Below are positions 34,324-42,589 of a stretch of 64,000 bases of DNA, in pieces (the first letter of the stretch is position 1; each line of letters opens with the position of its first letter). The translations under genes were made by a program, and so were the position numbers. Source of the DNA: Taishania sp964580465 (GTDB taxonomy: Bacteria > Bacteroidota > Bacteroidia > Flavobacteriales_D > Crocinitomicaceae). A model generated the notes under the pieces. It worked only from the letters and a program-made list of their open reading frames with translations. It was not told the DNA's origin and did no database searches. The stretch spans positions 123,749 through 187,748 of the forward strand of contig CAZOKJ010000001.1 in NCBI GenBank assembly GCA_964580465.1. Reading direction: 5' to 3'.

Positions 34324-34920
34324 ATGAATACTCAAAATAAATCTCAATTACAAACAATTTCACGATTGCTAATAATAGTAGCATCTTTGTTTTTGTTTGT
34401 ATCTATTTTATTACCTATATGGAGAATTGAGCTAGACGCTCCACAATATCCAGAAGGATTAACAATGTACATTCACGCTAATAAAGTGGGTGGTGAAATT
34501 GAAATTATTAATGGTTTGAATCACTATATTGGAATGAAAGAAATTCATGAAGATGAATTTAAAGAGTTCGTAGTATTACCTTATATGATTGCTGGTTTAG
34601 GCGTATTTGGACTAATTGCTGCTATTATGAATCGCAGATGGATGCTTTACACATTCTTCGCAGCACTTATTCTTTTTGCTCTTGGAGTAGGAATCGACTT
34701 TTATATGTGGTTGTACGATTACGGACATAACTTAGATCCAAATGCAGCGATTCAAGTTCCTGGAATGACTTACCAACCGCCAATGATTGGTTTTAAACAG
34801 TTGTTAAATTTTGGTGTATTCTCAATTCCTGATAATGGAGGATGGTTACTTGTAGGTAGTGGTGTAATTCTAGCAGGTATTTCTTTTTACGAATGGAAAG
34901 TAAGTAAATCTAATAAATAA
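34324..34920 (+). CDS. Four-TM membrane protein of the nos cluster
   Basis: 198 residues. TM segments are at about 13-33, 86-104, 108-130 and 172-191. A large loop between TM1 and TM2 holds PQYPEGLTMYIHANKV, EIINGLNHYIGMKEIHEDEF and several His, Glu and Met; another loop holds MTYQPPMIGFKQL. Its stop codon overlaps the nosL ATG (TAATG), so the two are translationally coupled. It occupies the place where clade II clusters carry an extra membrane protein (NosB in Wolinella), but I cannot claim homology to NosB. A role in copper or electron delivery is inferred from position and Met/His content. Confidence 0.72.
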   Translation: MNTQNKSQLQTISRLLIIVASLFLFVSILLPIWRIELDAPQYPEGLTMYIHANKVGGEIEIINGLNHYIGMKEIHEDEFKEFVVLPYMIAGLGVFGLIAAIMNRRWMLYTFFAALILFALGVGIDFYMWLYDYGHNLDPNAAIQVPGMTYQPPMIGFKQLLNFGVFSIPDNGGWLLVGSGVILAGISFYEWKVSKSNK

Positions 34921-35366
34921 TGAAGGGAGTTAATTTTAAACATTTTTTAGTTTTGTTATCAGCTACTTTACTATTGTCTTCTTGTAGCGTTGGACCAAAA
35001 GAGATTGATTTTGGAACAGACAATTGTGATTACTGCCAAATGACGATTAGTGACGAGCGTTTTGGTGCTGAAGTGGTTACAAAAAAAGGAAGAATTTATA
35101 AGTTCGACGATTTACATTGCTTAAAAAGTTTTGTGAATGACGACATTGTTGAAAATGAAAATGTTCATTCATTATGGACGGTAGATTTTGCTAGTCCAAA
35201 GAGTTTGATTGCAGTTGATAAAAGTAATTTCGTATTGGATATGAACCTTAGAAGTCCAATGGGGTCCAATATCGCTGCTTTCTCAAGCCTAGAAAAGATG
35301 AAAGAATACCTTTCAAATAATGATGGAAAAGAAGTAAAATGGGAAGAATATCTTCAATCAAATTAA
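34920..35366 (+). CDS. nosL: NosL copper-binding lipoprotein
   Basis: 148 residues with a lipoprotein signal (LLLSSC at about 21-24). The copper-site motif is CDYCQMTISDERFGAEVV, and the family ending appears in SPMGSNIAAFSS. NosL delivers Cu(I) for the CuZ site of NosZ in the periplasm. It overlaps nosD by 28 bases, which suggests coupled translation. Confidence 0.94.
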   Translation: MKGVNFKHFLVLLSATLLLSSCSVGPKEIDFGTDNCDYCQMTISDERFGAEVVTKKGRIYKFDDLHCLKSFVNDDIVENENVHSLWTVDFASPKSLIAVDKSNFVLDMNLRSPMGSNIAAFSSLEKMKEYLSNNDGKEVKWEEYLQSN

Positions 35367-36589
35367 TTGGTGTTTTAACACTATTATTTTCTTATGGGCA
35401 TGTTTTTGGAGCTACCATTGTGGTGGCTCCAAATTCATCCAATAAAAGTATTGCCAAAGCTTTTGATCAAGCAAAAAATGGCGATACCATTAAAATCAAA
35501 CAAGGCGTTTACAAAGAAGGAGCGCTTTTTTTGAGAAAAGCATTAACAATTATTGGTGAAAATTATCCTGTCATTGATGGAGAGGATAAGTATGAAAACT
35601 TATTTGTTGAGCATGATAATGTGACAATATCAGGAGTGGCGTTTAACAATTCCGGAAGCTCAAGTTATAACGACATTGCTGCATTGAAAATTAACAATTC
35701 TAAGAATATCATTATTAAGAATTGTAAGTTCAATAATAATTTCTTTGCTATTCACACGATGAATTCAAGCTACGTTAAGTACTTGAATAATGAACTAGTT
35801 TCAGGCGAAGTGCCTGGAAAACAATCTTCTAACGGCATTCATTGCTGGAAAAGTAACCATCTACTGATTAAAAATAATTCTATTAGAGGGCATCGTGATG
35901 GTGTTTATTTAGAATTTGTAACAGATTCCAAATTTGAATACAATCATAGCGTTGGAAATAAGCGTTATGGTATGCACTTTATGTTTTCACATGATAACCA
36001 TTTTAGAAAAAATGAATTCCGAAAAAATGGAGCTGGCGTTGCTGTAATGTATAGCAAACGCGTAACGATGGAAGAAAATTTGTTTGCAGAAAACTGGGGT
36101 GGTGCTGCTTATGGATTATTGTTAAAAGAAATAATGGACAGTCATGTGTTTTCAAATACATTCAGAGATAATACAATTGCTATTTTTGCCGATGGAGCGA
36201 ATCGAATTACGATGGAAAATAATTTATTCCAAAGCAATGGGTGGGCGTTAACTGTCAATGCTAGTTGCGCGGATCTTGTAGTAGAAAAAAATAATTTTAT
36301 TGCTAATACATTCGATTTTGCTACGAATGGCAAGTTAGAAGCCAAAAGCATTAAAGGCAACTACTGGGATAAATACGAAGGATACGATTTAAACAGAGAT
36401 GGAGTAGGAGACGTACCTTATCGCCCGATTACTTTCTATTCTATTATTATTGAGCGCAATCCAGGAGCTTTAATGCTGTTTAGAAGCTTTTTCGTAAAAG
36501 CAATGGACAAAGCAGAAAGTGTTTTGCCTAACTTAACACCTGAAAACATTAAAGATGAGAAACCTTTGATGAAAAAAATTAAACACTAA
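35339..36589 (+). CDS. nosD: NosD periplasmic copper-site maturation protein
   Basis: 416 residues with a signal peptide (to about HVFGA). A right-handed beta-helix of CASH/parallel-beta repeats follows, with many Asn-rich rungs (NSKNIIIKNCKFNNN, HDNHFRKNEFRKNG). It works with the NosFY ABC transporter in CuZ assembly. The start lies inside nosL, in another frame. Confidence 0.94.
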   Translation: MGRISSIKLIGVLTLLFSYGHVFGATIVVAPNSSNKSIAKAFDQAKNGDTIKIKQGVYKEGALFLRKALTIIGENYPVIDGEDKYENLFVEHDNVTISGVAFNNSGSSSYNDIAALKINNSKNIIIKNCKFNNNFFAIHTMNSSYVKYLNNELVSGEVPGKQSSNGIHCWKSNHLLIKNNSIRGHRDGVYLEFVTDSKFEYNHSVGNKRYGMHFMFSHDNHFRKNEFRKNGAGVAVMYSKRVTMEENLFAENWGGAAYGLLLKEIMDSHVFSNTFRDNTIAIFADGANRITMENNLFQSNGWALTVNASCADLVVEKNNFIANTFDFATNGKLEAKSIKGNYWDKYEGYDLNRDGVGDVPYRPITFYSIIIERNPGALMLFRSFFVKAMDKAESVLPNLTPENIKDEKPLMKKIKH

Positions 36590-36593
36590 AAGT

Positions 36594-37319
36594 ATGATTC
36601 ATTTTTCAAATATATCTAAACAATTCGATAAGTTACAAGTTCTAAAGAATGTAGATTTAGAATTCAAAGAAGGAAACATCGTAGCGCTAATTGGTCCAAA
36701 TGGTTGTGGTAAAACAACTTTGATAAAATCTTTATTAGGAATGGTGGTTCCTACTTCAGGAGAAATCACGTTCGATCAACAGCCTATTAAAAATAATTGG
36801 GATTATAGAAGTCATATTGGATATATGCCACAAATTGGAAAGTACCCTGAAAATATGACGGTGGGTCAAGTTATTCAAATGATTGAAGACCTTAGAACAA
36901 CGGGTAAAGAAGAGTTGGATAAAGAATTGTATCACAATTATAAATTGGATGCAATTTTGTCTAAACGTATGCGTACGCTCTCTGGAGGTACTCGTCAAAA
37001 AGTTAGTGCATATTTGGCATTTCTTTTTAATCCAAAAGTATTAGTGTTGGATGAACCTACCGCTGGACTTGATCCAATTGCTTCTTTGATATTGAAAAAT
37101 AAAATTCTAAAAGAAAAAGAAAAAGGGAAAATTATTATTATTACTTCGCACATTTTAAGTGAGTTGGATGAAATTGTAAATCAAGTTGTGTATATGACTG
37201 ACGGACAAATTATCTTCAACAAGTCGTTAGAGCAATTAAAAACAGATACTAATCAAACTAAATTAACTGATGCAATTGCTCAAATTATGAATAGTCAACT
37301 TACAAATGAACAACCATGA
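36594..37319 (+). CDS. nosF: NosF ABC-transporter ATPase
   Basis: 241 residues with Walker A GPNGCGKTTLIKSL, signature LSGGTRQKVSAYLA, Walker B VLVLDEPTAGLDP and the switch His in ITSHILSELDE. It powers the NosDFY complex at the inner membrane. It is four bases after nosD and overlaps nosY by four bases. Confidence 0.95.
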   Translation: MIHFSNISKQFDKLQVLKNVDLEFKEGNIVALIGPNGCGKTTLIKSLLGMVVPTSGEITFDQQPIKNNWDYRSHIGYMPQIGKYPENMTVGQVIQMIEDLRTTGKEELDKELYHNYKLDAILSKRMRTLSGGTRQKVSAYLAFLFNPKVLVLDEPTAGLDPIASLILKNKILKEKEKGKIIIITSHILSELDEIVNQVVYMTDGQIIFNKSLEQLKTDTNQTKLTDAIAQIMNSQLTNEQP

Positions 37320-38083
37320 ATAAAATTATAAAATACGTCGTTTTTGATATTTTACGCAATAAAATTGTAATTGCTTATACTATCTTTTTACTACTTTTCT
37401 CGTTTGGAATGTTTTTAATGGAAGATGTTCCTGAGAAGAGTTTGATGAGTATGTTGACTTTGAATTTGATTTTAATTCCACTTATCAGTGTGATGTTTTC
37501 AACGATATATATCTATAACTCTTCAGAATTTATTGAGTTGCTAGCAGCACAACCTGTTAAACGCAAAACGTTGTGGGTCAGTTTCTTTATCGGATTATCT
37601 TCCGCTTTAACCATTGCATTTTTAATTGGTTGTGGCTTACCTATTTTGTTGTTTTCACCTACAGAAGTAGGTTTTACAATGATTATTACAGGGGTTTTAC
37701 TTTCTATTATTTTTGTTTCGATTTCAATGTTGACTTCTGTTTACATTCAAGACAAAACTAAAGGAATTGGAGTTGCTTTGATGATCTGGTTGTACTTTAC
37801 CTTATTATTTGATGGGTTGGTACTCTTTTTGTTATTCCAATTAATGGATTATCCATTGGAAAACTTGATTGTTGCATTGAGTATTCTAAACCCAGTGGAC
37901 TTAACGCGTATTGTGTCATTGTTGAAAATGGATATTTCTGCCTTAATGGGAGCAACTAGTGCTGTGTTTAAACAAAGTTTTACTGGCGGATTAGGCTCAA
38001 TTATTACGTACGGAGTAATGACGCTTTGGGCTGTTATTCCGCTAGTGTTGTCAATCCGTAAGTTTAAAAAGAAAGACTTGTAA
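37316..38083 (+). CDS. nosY: NosY ABC-transporter permease
   Basis: 255 residues with six TM segments (first at about 13-31), rich in Leu/Ile/Phe. It starts within the nosF stop (ATGA overlap). Together with NosF and NosD it forms the transporter needed for CuZ maturation. The operon ends here, seven bases before the convergent murQ. Confidence 0.93.
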   Translation: MNKIIKYVVFDILRNKIVIAYTIFLLLFSFGMFLMEDVPEKSLMSMLTLNLILIPLISVMFSTIYIYNSSEFIELLAAQPVKRKTLWVSFFIGLSSALTIAFLIGCGLPILLFSPTEVGFTMIITGVLLSIIFVSISMLTSVYIQDKTKGIGVALMIWLYFTLLFDGLVLFLLFQLMDYPLENLIVALSILNPVDLTRIVSLLKMDISALMGATSAVFKQSFTGGLGSIITYGVMTLWAVIPLVLSIRKFKKKDL

Positions 38084-38098
38084 AACAAGCTTATTTTT
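38077..38098 (+). terminator. Weak terminator of the nos operon
   Basis: CTTGT pairs with ACAAG around AAA, then CTTATTTTT. The stop codon of nosY lies inside it. Short stem, so the call is tentative. Confidence 0.35.
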
Positions 38099-38897
38099 GA
38101 ATAGCATCAATTGCTTTTCGAACAGAACCGTACTGCAATAGTAGTGATTTTGCTTCTTCGTAGTCGATACCTGTTTGAGAAGCAATCATCTTAGTTCCTC
38201 TATCAACTAATTTGTTGTTGCTTAGCTGCATGTCAACCATTTTATTGCCTTTGACGTGGCCCAGCTTAATCATTAAAGAAGTGGAAATCATGTTAAGCAC
38301 TAATTTTTGCGCTGTTCCAGATTTCATTCGAGTGCTGCCGGTTACAAATTCTGGACCAACCTCAGGCGTAATTGCATGTTGAGCAATTTGCGCTATTGGA
38401 TTGCCTGGATTACAAGAAATGGAAGCTGTTAATACTCTGTTTTCGTTTGCTGTTTTTATTGCGCCGATGACATAAGGAGTTGTTCCAGAAGCAGCAATGC
38501 CAACAACCGTGTCAATTGGTCGAATATCGTATTCTTTTAAATCTTTCCAACCTTGTTCGGTGTCATCTTCCGCAAATTCTACTGCTTTACGAATGGCACT
38601 ATCACCTCCTGCAATAATTCCAATAACACGACCATGTTCTACTCCAAAAGTTGGCGGACATTCACTAGCATCAACAATACCAAGTCTTCCACTTGTTCCA
38701 GCTCCAATGTAAAACAATCTACCTCCTTCTTTCATGCGCTCGTAGCAAGCATCCACAAAACGCTCTATATTGGTTATTTCAGCAGCTACAGCAAGAGCAA
38801 CTTTTTGATCTTCGTTGTTTATTCCTGTGAGCAACTCCAATGTTGAAAGCTGTTCTAAATTGTTGTACAAAGAGTCGGATTCAGTTGTTTTTTTCAT
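38091..38897 (-). CDS. murQ: N-acetylmuramic acid 6-phosphate etherase
   Basis: 268 residues with the SIS fold and the signature EGGRLFYIGAGTSGRLGIVDASECPP, followed by IIAGGDSAIRKAVEFAEDD and the C-terminal EVGPEFVTGSTRMKSGTAQK. It cleaves the lactyl ether of MurNAc-6-P to GlcNAc-6-P in cytoplasmic cell-wall recycling. It follows the phosphoribosyltransferase gene by one base, so the two are coupled. Confidence 0.95.
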   Translation of the reverse strand: MKKTTESDSLYNNLEQLSTLELLTGINNEDQKVALAVAAEITNIERFVDACYERMKEGGRLFYIGAGTSGRLGIVDASECPPTFGVEHGRVIGIIAGGDSAIRKAVEFAEDDTEQGWKDLKEYDIRPIDTVVGIAASGTTPYVIGAIKTANENRVLTASISCNPGNPIAQIAQHAITPEVGPEFVTGSTRMKSGTAQKLVLNMISTSLMIKLGHVKGNKMVDMQLSNNKLVDRGTKMIASQTGIDYEEAKSLLLQYGSVRKAIDAIQK

Positions 38898-38898
38898 G

Positions 38899-39396
38899 CT
38901 AGTAAAGTTGAGCTGAAAATTGACCGTCTTGATAGGTTACTTCTACGTGATCTTGTAAAATAGTTGTTAAACGTAAACCGAAGAAGTTTGCTTTAATTGG
39001 AAATCTTCTATGTTTGCGTTCCACTAACACGACAGTATAGATTTTATAAACAGCTTGTTCCAATATTTTCATTAATGCATATTGCATTGTTTTTCCAGAA
39101 TTCAATACATCATCCACTAAAATAACTGTTTTTTTATCCAACTCGCTTGGATTAATTGTCAAATCGATCGGATGTTCAAGCGGTTTGTCTTTGTTTAATT
39201 TAATTTCAAACAAGATAATTTTTTGGTTTGTGTTTTGTTCAATAATTGCTTTAAATTTTTCAGCAAGAACAATACCATTCCCAGTAATTCCACCAATGTA
39301 AAGCGTATCTAATTCAAACGTATTTTCAATCAATTGAAACGCCAAACGATTAATTTTTTGTTCTATTTGAGTATGTGAAAGAATGATTTGTTTCAT
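38899..39396 (-). CDS. PyrR-like phosphoribosyltransferase
   Basis: 165 residues with the PRPP motif VILVDDVLNSGKTMQYAL and the C-terminal VLVERKHRRFPIKANFFG that marks the PyrR branch. In Bacillus PyrR is both a uracil phosphoribosyltransferase and an attenuator protein. Here no pyr genes or pyr leader are next to it, so an enzymatic or salvage role is likelier. It is coupled to murQ. Confidence 0.85.
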   Translation of the reverse strand: MKQIILSHTQIEQKINRLAFQLIENTFELDTLYIGGITGNGIVLAEKFKAIIEQNTNQKIILFEIKLNKDKPLEHPIDLTINPSELDKKTVILVDDVLNSGKTMQYALMKILEQAVYKIYTVVLVERKHRRFPIKANFFGLRLTTILQDHVEVTYQDGQFSAQLY

Positions 39397-39478
39397 TGGG
39401 GTTTGTTTTTAATAAAAAATATTTAGTAGGTAAAATTAAAAAAAAATAGGATAAAAAAAGTAGATGAGTGAAATTAAT

Positions 39479-40477
39479 TTATCTCACCATTCTTTTTGAT
39501 AGATCTTCTGCTATCTTTTTTGTATCTTGAAGCATCATGCAGTTGAAATGTTTTTTAGGACATTTTGCATAACCAATTTTTGAACAAGGACGACAATCTA
39601 ACTTAGGAACTTCGTGAATGCTGAATAATTCATCGTTATCAGGAAAATAAGGGTACATGCCTAATTCTTTGACGGTGTTGCCCCACACGCTAACAATCGG
39701 GGTGTTAAATGCAGTTGCTATGTGCATTAATCCTGTATCGTGTGTTAAAAGCACTTTTGCTTGCTCAACGATGGAAGCCGACTGCATTAACGAAAATTGA
39801 TTTACAGCATTTATCACCTTTTGCGAGTGATTTTTTAACCCTTCAATCAACAATTTAGAGCGTTCAACATCTCCAGGACCACCAAGTAAAATAATTGGGT
39901 ATTCCACTTGAGAGAGAATGTCAATTAATTTTTCAACAGGAAGTGTTTTAGTGGCAAATTGAGCTCCAATGGCTACTGCAACAAAACTTTTTGGACGAAG
40001 GTCGAATAAGTCTTGTGTATTCACAACTTGTTGCCTACTTATTATCAATTGACACGCGTATTTTTTGTTGTGTACACCTAATTTTTCGACTGCCTGAAAG
40101 TATCTATCAACAATGTGAATATCGGGCATTTTGTTGATTTTGAATTTCACCAACAACCATTTTTCAATGTTTAATTTATTGAAAGAAAAACTTTTTACGC
40201 CAAGTTTCCATTTTAATCGAAATGTGCGAATGTTTTTGTGAAGGTCAATGACATAATTGAAATTTTCATTTTTGAGTAATGAAATACACTCATTAATTGA
40301 TTTTTCGATAGTGTGTACCTTTGAAATGTTAGGGTTATTTTCCAAAATTGACAAGAATGATTTTTTTGTCAAATAATGAATTTCAGTAGTTGGAATTTGC
40401 TCCTTAATTGCGCGAATTACGGGCGTTGTGAGAACGATGTCTCCAATAGAACTGAAACGTATAATTAAAATCTTCAC
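39479..40477 (-). CDS. Glycosyltransferase family 9 (ADP-heptose:LPS heptosyltransferase-like)
   Basis: 332 residues. The opening KILIIRFSSIGDIVLTTPVIRAI and the donor-site stretch LTHDTGLMHIATAFNTPIVSVWG are typical for WaaC/WaaF enzymes. The Cys cluster CRPCSKIGYAKCPKKHFNC near the end is also common in Bacteroidota members. It transfers heptose or a similar sugar to the LPS core at the inner face of the membrane. Exact acceptor unknown. Confidence 0.9.
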   Translation of the reverse strand: MKILIIRFSSIGDIVLTTPVIRAIKEQIPTTEIHYLTKKSFLSILENNPNISKVHTIEKSINECISLLKNENFNYVIDLHKNIRTFRLKWKLGVKSFSFNKLNIEKWLLVKFKINKMPDIHIVDRYFQAVEKLGVHNKKYACQLIISRQQVVNTQDLFDLRPKSFVAVAIGAQFATKTLPVEKLIDILSQVEYPIILLGGPGDVERSKLLIEGLKNHSQKVINAVNQFSLMQSASIVEQAKVLLTHDTGLMHIATAFNTPIVSVWGNTVKELGMYPYFPDNDELFSIHEVPKLDCRPCSKIGYAKCPKKHFNCMMLQDTKKIAEDLSKRMVR

Positions 40478-40735
40478 ACTTCAAAATTAATTAAAAAAGA
40501 TAGTATTGATGCTATTTAAGGAGAATATTATTGATTTTTTCTTTACAAGCGTTTTTTTTTGCAAGGATATTGAGGTTATAAGTTTTACATAGCGACAACG
40601 ATGTCAGCCAATGCTACTGTATAACAAATAAACAGACCAAGTTTATTTTTTCATTTAGTTTGAAAATTAATACGTTTTTTCTTTCAAATAGAGTGATTTT
40701 TTTGTTAAAATGTTTGTAGTTATTAAATTAATTTG
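40478..40735. other. Intergenic, no gene seen
   Basis: An AT-rich stretch between the heptosyltransferase start and the rimP promoter. A less AT-rich island lies at about 40586-40625 (GCGACAACGATGTCAGCC). I found no convincing frame, RNA motif or repeat in it. Confidence 0.5.
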
Positions 40736-40743
40736 TATATTTG
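40713..40743 (+). promoter_or_regulatory. Promoter of the rimP-nusA-infB operon
   Basis: TTTG at 40713-40716 and TATATTTG at 40736-40743, spacer 19. Both boxes match the consensus. Confidence 0.8.
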
Positions 40744-40771
40744 CACATCTTAAGTAGAAAAAAGAAGGAGG

Positions 40772-40797
40772 AGAGGGGACGAAAGTCCCCTCTTTTT
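40772..40797 (+). promoter_or_regulatory. Terminator-like hairpin in the rimP leader
   Basis: AGAGGGGAC pairs perfectly with GTCCCCTCT around a GAAA loop, followed by TTTT, between promoter and start codon. It has the form of an attenuator. Confidence 0.75.
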
Positions 40798-40807
40798 ATG
40801 ATACAAT

Positions 40808-41284
40808 ATGATAAGCAAAGGAAAAGTTGAGGAATTGATAAATGAACGCATTGCCGAGTTGGACAATGGTTTGTTTGTGGTAGAGTTATCCATCTCTTCA
40901 TCAAATGTTATTACAGTTGAGTTGGATAAACATGTTGGAGGAGTTACAGTTGATGATTGTATTTCAGTTTCTCGTAATATTGAGCACAATTTAGACCGCG
41001 AAGCGTTGGATTTTGAATTAAATGTTTCATCAGCAGGTTTAGATCGACCATTGAGAGTATTACCTCAGTATGTTAAAAACATAGGGCGCACAGTTAAGGT
41101 TGTAAAAATCGACGGTAGCAAACTAGAAGGAGTGATGACCCAAGCTACAGAGGCTGGGATCGTCATTGAGAATTCACGCAAAGAAAAAGTGGAAGGCTCA
41201 AAAAAGAAAGAAGTTATTGTGGAGCAACATACGTTGCCATTTAGCGATATAAAAGAAACAAAAATTGTTATTACATTTAAATAG
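40808..41284 (+). CDS. rimP: Ribosome maturation factor RimP
   Basis: 158 residues with the RimP N-terminal domain (VEELINERIAELDNGLFVVEL, VGGVTVDDCISVSRNIEHNL) and the conserved SSAGLDRPLR. It binds the free 30S subunit during late maturation in the cytoplasm. First gene of rimP-nusA-infB. Confidence 0.95.
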   Translation: MISKGKVEELINERIAELDNGLFVVELSISSSNVITVELDKHVGGVTVDDCISVSRNIEHNLDREALDFELNVSSAGLDRPLRVLPQYVKNIGRTVKVVKIDGSKLEGVMTQATEAGIVIENSRKEKVEGSKKKEVIVEQHTLPFSDIKETKIVITFK

Positions 41285-41290
41285 TTTAAT

Positions 41291-42526
41291 ATGAATAGCT
41301 CTGAATTGGTAGAATCGTTTTCGGAATTCAAAGAATTAAAAAACATCGATAAACAAACGATGCAACATGTTTTAGAAGACGTGTTTCGTGCGATGTTAAA
41401 AAGGAAATTTAACACAGATGAACACATTGATGTTGTTGTAAACATTGATAAAGGAGACGTTCAGATTTTCATTCAAAAAGAAGTAGTGGATGATGGAGAG
41501 GTGGAAGATCCAAACATGGAGATTTCTTATTCAGATGCTATTAAAATTGAGCCAGATTTCGAGATTGGAGAAGAAGTAACAGAAGAATTCAAATTTGCTG
41601 ACTTCGGACGAAGAAACATTTTGTCATTGCGTCAAAATTTGATTTCTCGCATCATGGAGTTAGAAAAAGATAATCTTTACAAGGAATACAAAGAACGAGT
41701 TGGGGAGATTATTACAGGTGAAGTTTATCAAGTTTGGAAAAAAGAAATTTTGGTATTGGATGATGAGCAAAATGAGTTGATTTTGCCTAAATCAGAACAA
41801 ATACCTTCAGATTTCTTTAAAAAAGGAGAAACAATCCGTGCAGTTGTTTCTAAAGTAGATATGCGTAATGCACAACCAACAATTATTTTGTCTCGTACAG
41901 CGCCAGAATTCTTAGAACGCTTGTTTGAACAAGAGGTTCCAGAAGTATTTGATGGGTTGATTACGATTAAGAAAATTGTTCGTGAGCCAGGAGAACGTGC
42001 TAAAGTAGCAGTAGAATCGTATGATGATCGTATTGACCCAGTGGGTGCGTGCGTTGGTATGAAAGGTTCACGTATTCATGGAATTGTTCGTGAGTTGAGA
42101 AACGAAAATATTGATGTTATCAACTACACAACAAATGCTCAATTATTTATTCAACGTGCTTTGTCACCAGCTAAGATTTCTTCTATCGAAATTTTAGAAG
42201 AAGTGAAAAGAGCGCGTGTTTATTTGCGTCCAGATCAAGTTTCTTTAGCAATTGGTAAGGGAGGACACAACATTAAATTGGCAGGTCGTTTAACGGGGTA
42301 TGAATTAGATGTATACCGTGAAGGCGAAGTTGATGTTGATGATGTTGATTTGGAAGAATTTGCAGATGAAATCGATGGATGGATCATTGATGAATTGAAG
42401 TCAATTGGATGTGATACTGCTAAATCAGTGTTGGAAATCAGTGTAGAAGATTTGGTTCACCGTACAGATTTAGAAGAGGAAACAATTGAAGAGGTCTTTA
42501 GAATTTTACGTTCTGAATTTGAGTAA
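41291..42526 (+). CDS. nusA: Transcription termination/antitermination factor NusA
   Basis: 411 residues. The N-terminal RNA-polymerase-binding domain is followed by S1 (about 130-200), and KH1/KH2 hold DPVGACVGMKGSRIHGIV and SLAIGKGGHNIKLAG. A short C-terminal helix-hairpin extension follows (ELKSIGCDTAKSVLEISVEDL). It acts on elongating RNA polymerase, and might itself sense the leader hairpin of its operon. Confidence 0.97.
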   Translation: MNSSELVESFSEFKELKNIDKQTMQHVLEDVFRAMLKRKFNTDEHIDVVVNIDKGDVQIFIQKEVVDDGEVEDPNMEISYSDAIKIEPDFEIGEEVTEEFKFADFGRRNILSLRQNLISRIMELEKDNLYKEYKERVGEIITGEVYQVWKKEILVLDDEQNELILPKSEQIPSDFFKKGETIRAVVSKVDMRNAQPTIILSRTAPEFLERLFEQEVPEVFDGLITIKKIVREPGERAKVAVESYDDRIDPVGACVGMKGSRIHGIVRELRNENIDVINYTTNAQLFIQRALSPAKISSIEILEEVKRARVYLRPDQVSLAIGKGGHNIKLAGRLTGYELDVYREGEVDVDDVDLEEFADEIDGWIIDELKSIGCDTAKSVLEISVEDLVHRTDLEEETIEEVFRILRSEFE

Positions 42527-42589
42527 TCAAATAAAATTACGTATATTTATTGATTATTATTTAAAAAGTATAAAAGTACGCACAATTAT

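Noticed and set aside
38899..39396. PyrR attenuation system
   Set aside because: The protein has the PyrR branch signature, but no pyr genes or anti-antiterminator leader are in the window.
40586..40625. Mobile-element end or small RNA in the less AT-rich island before rimP
   Set aside because: No inverted repeat pair, target duplication, promoter or stable hairpin could be found by eye.
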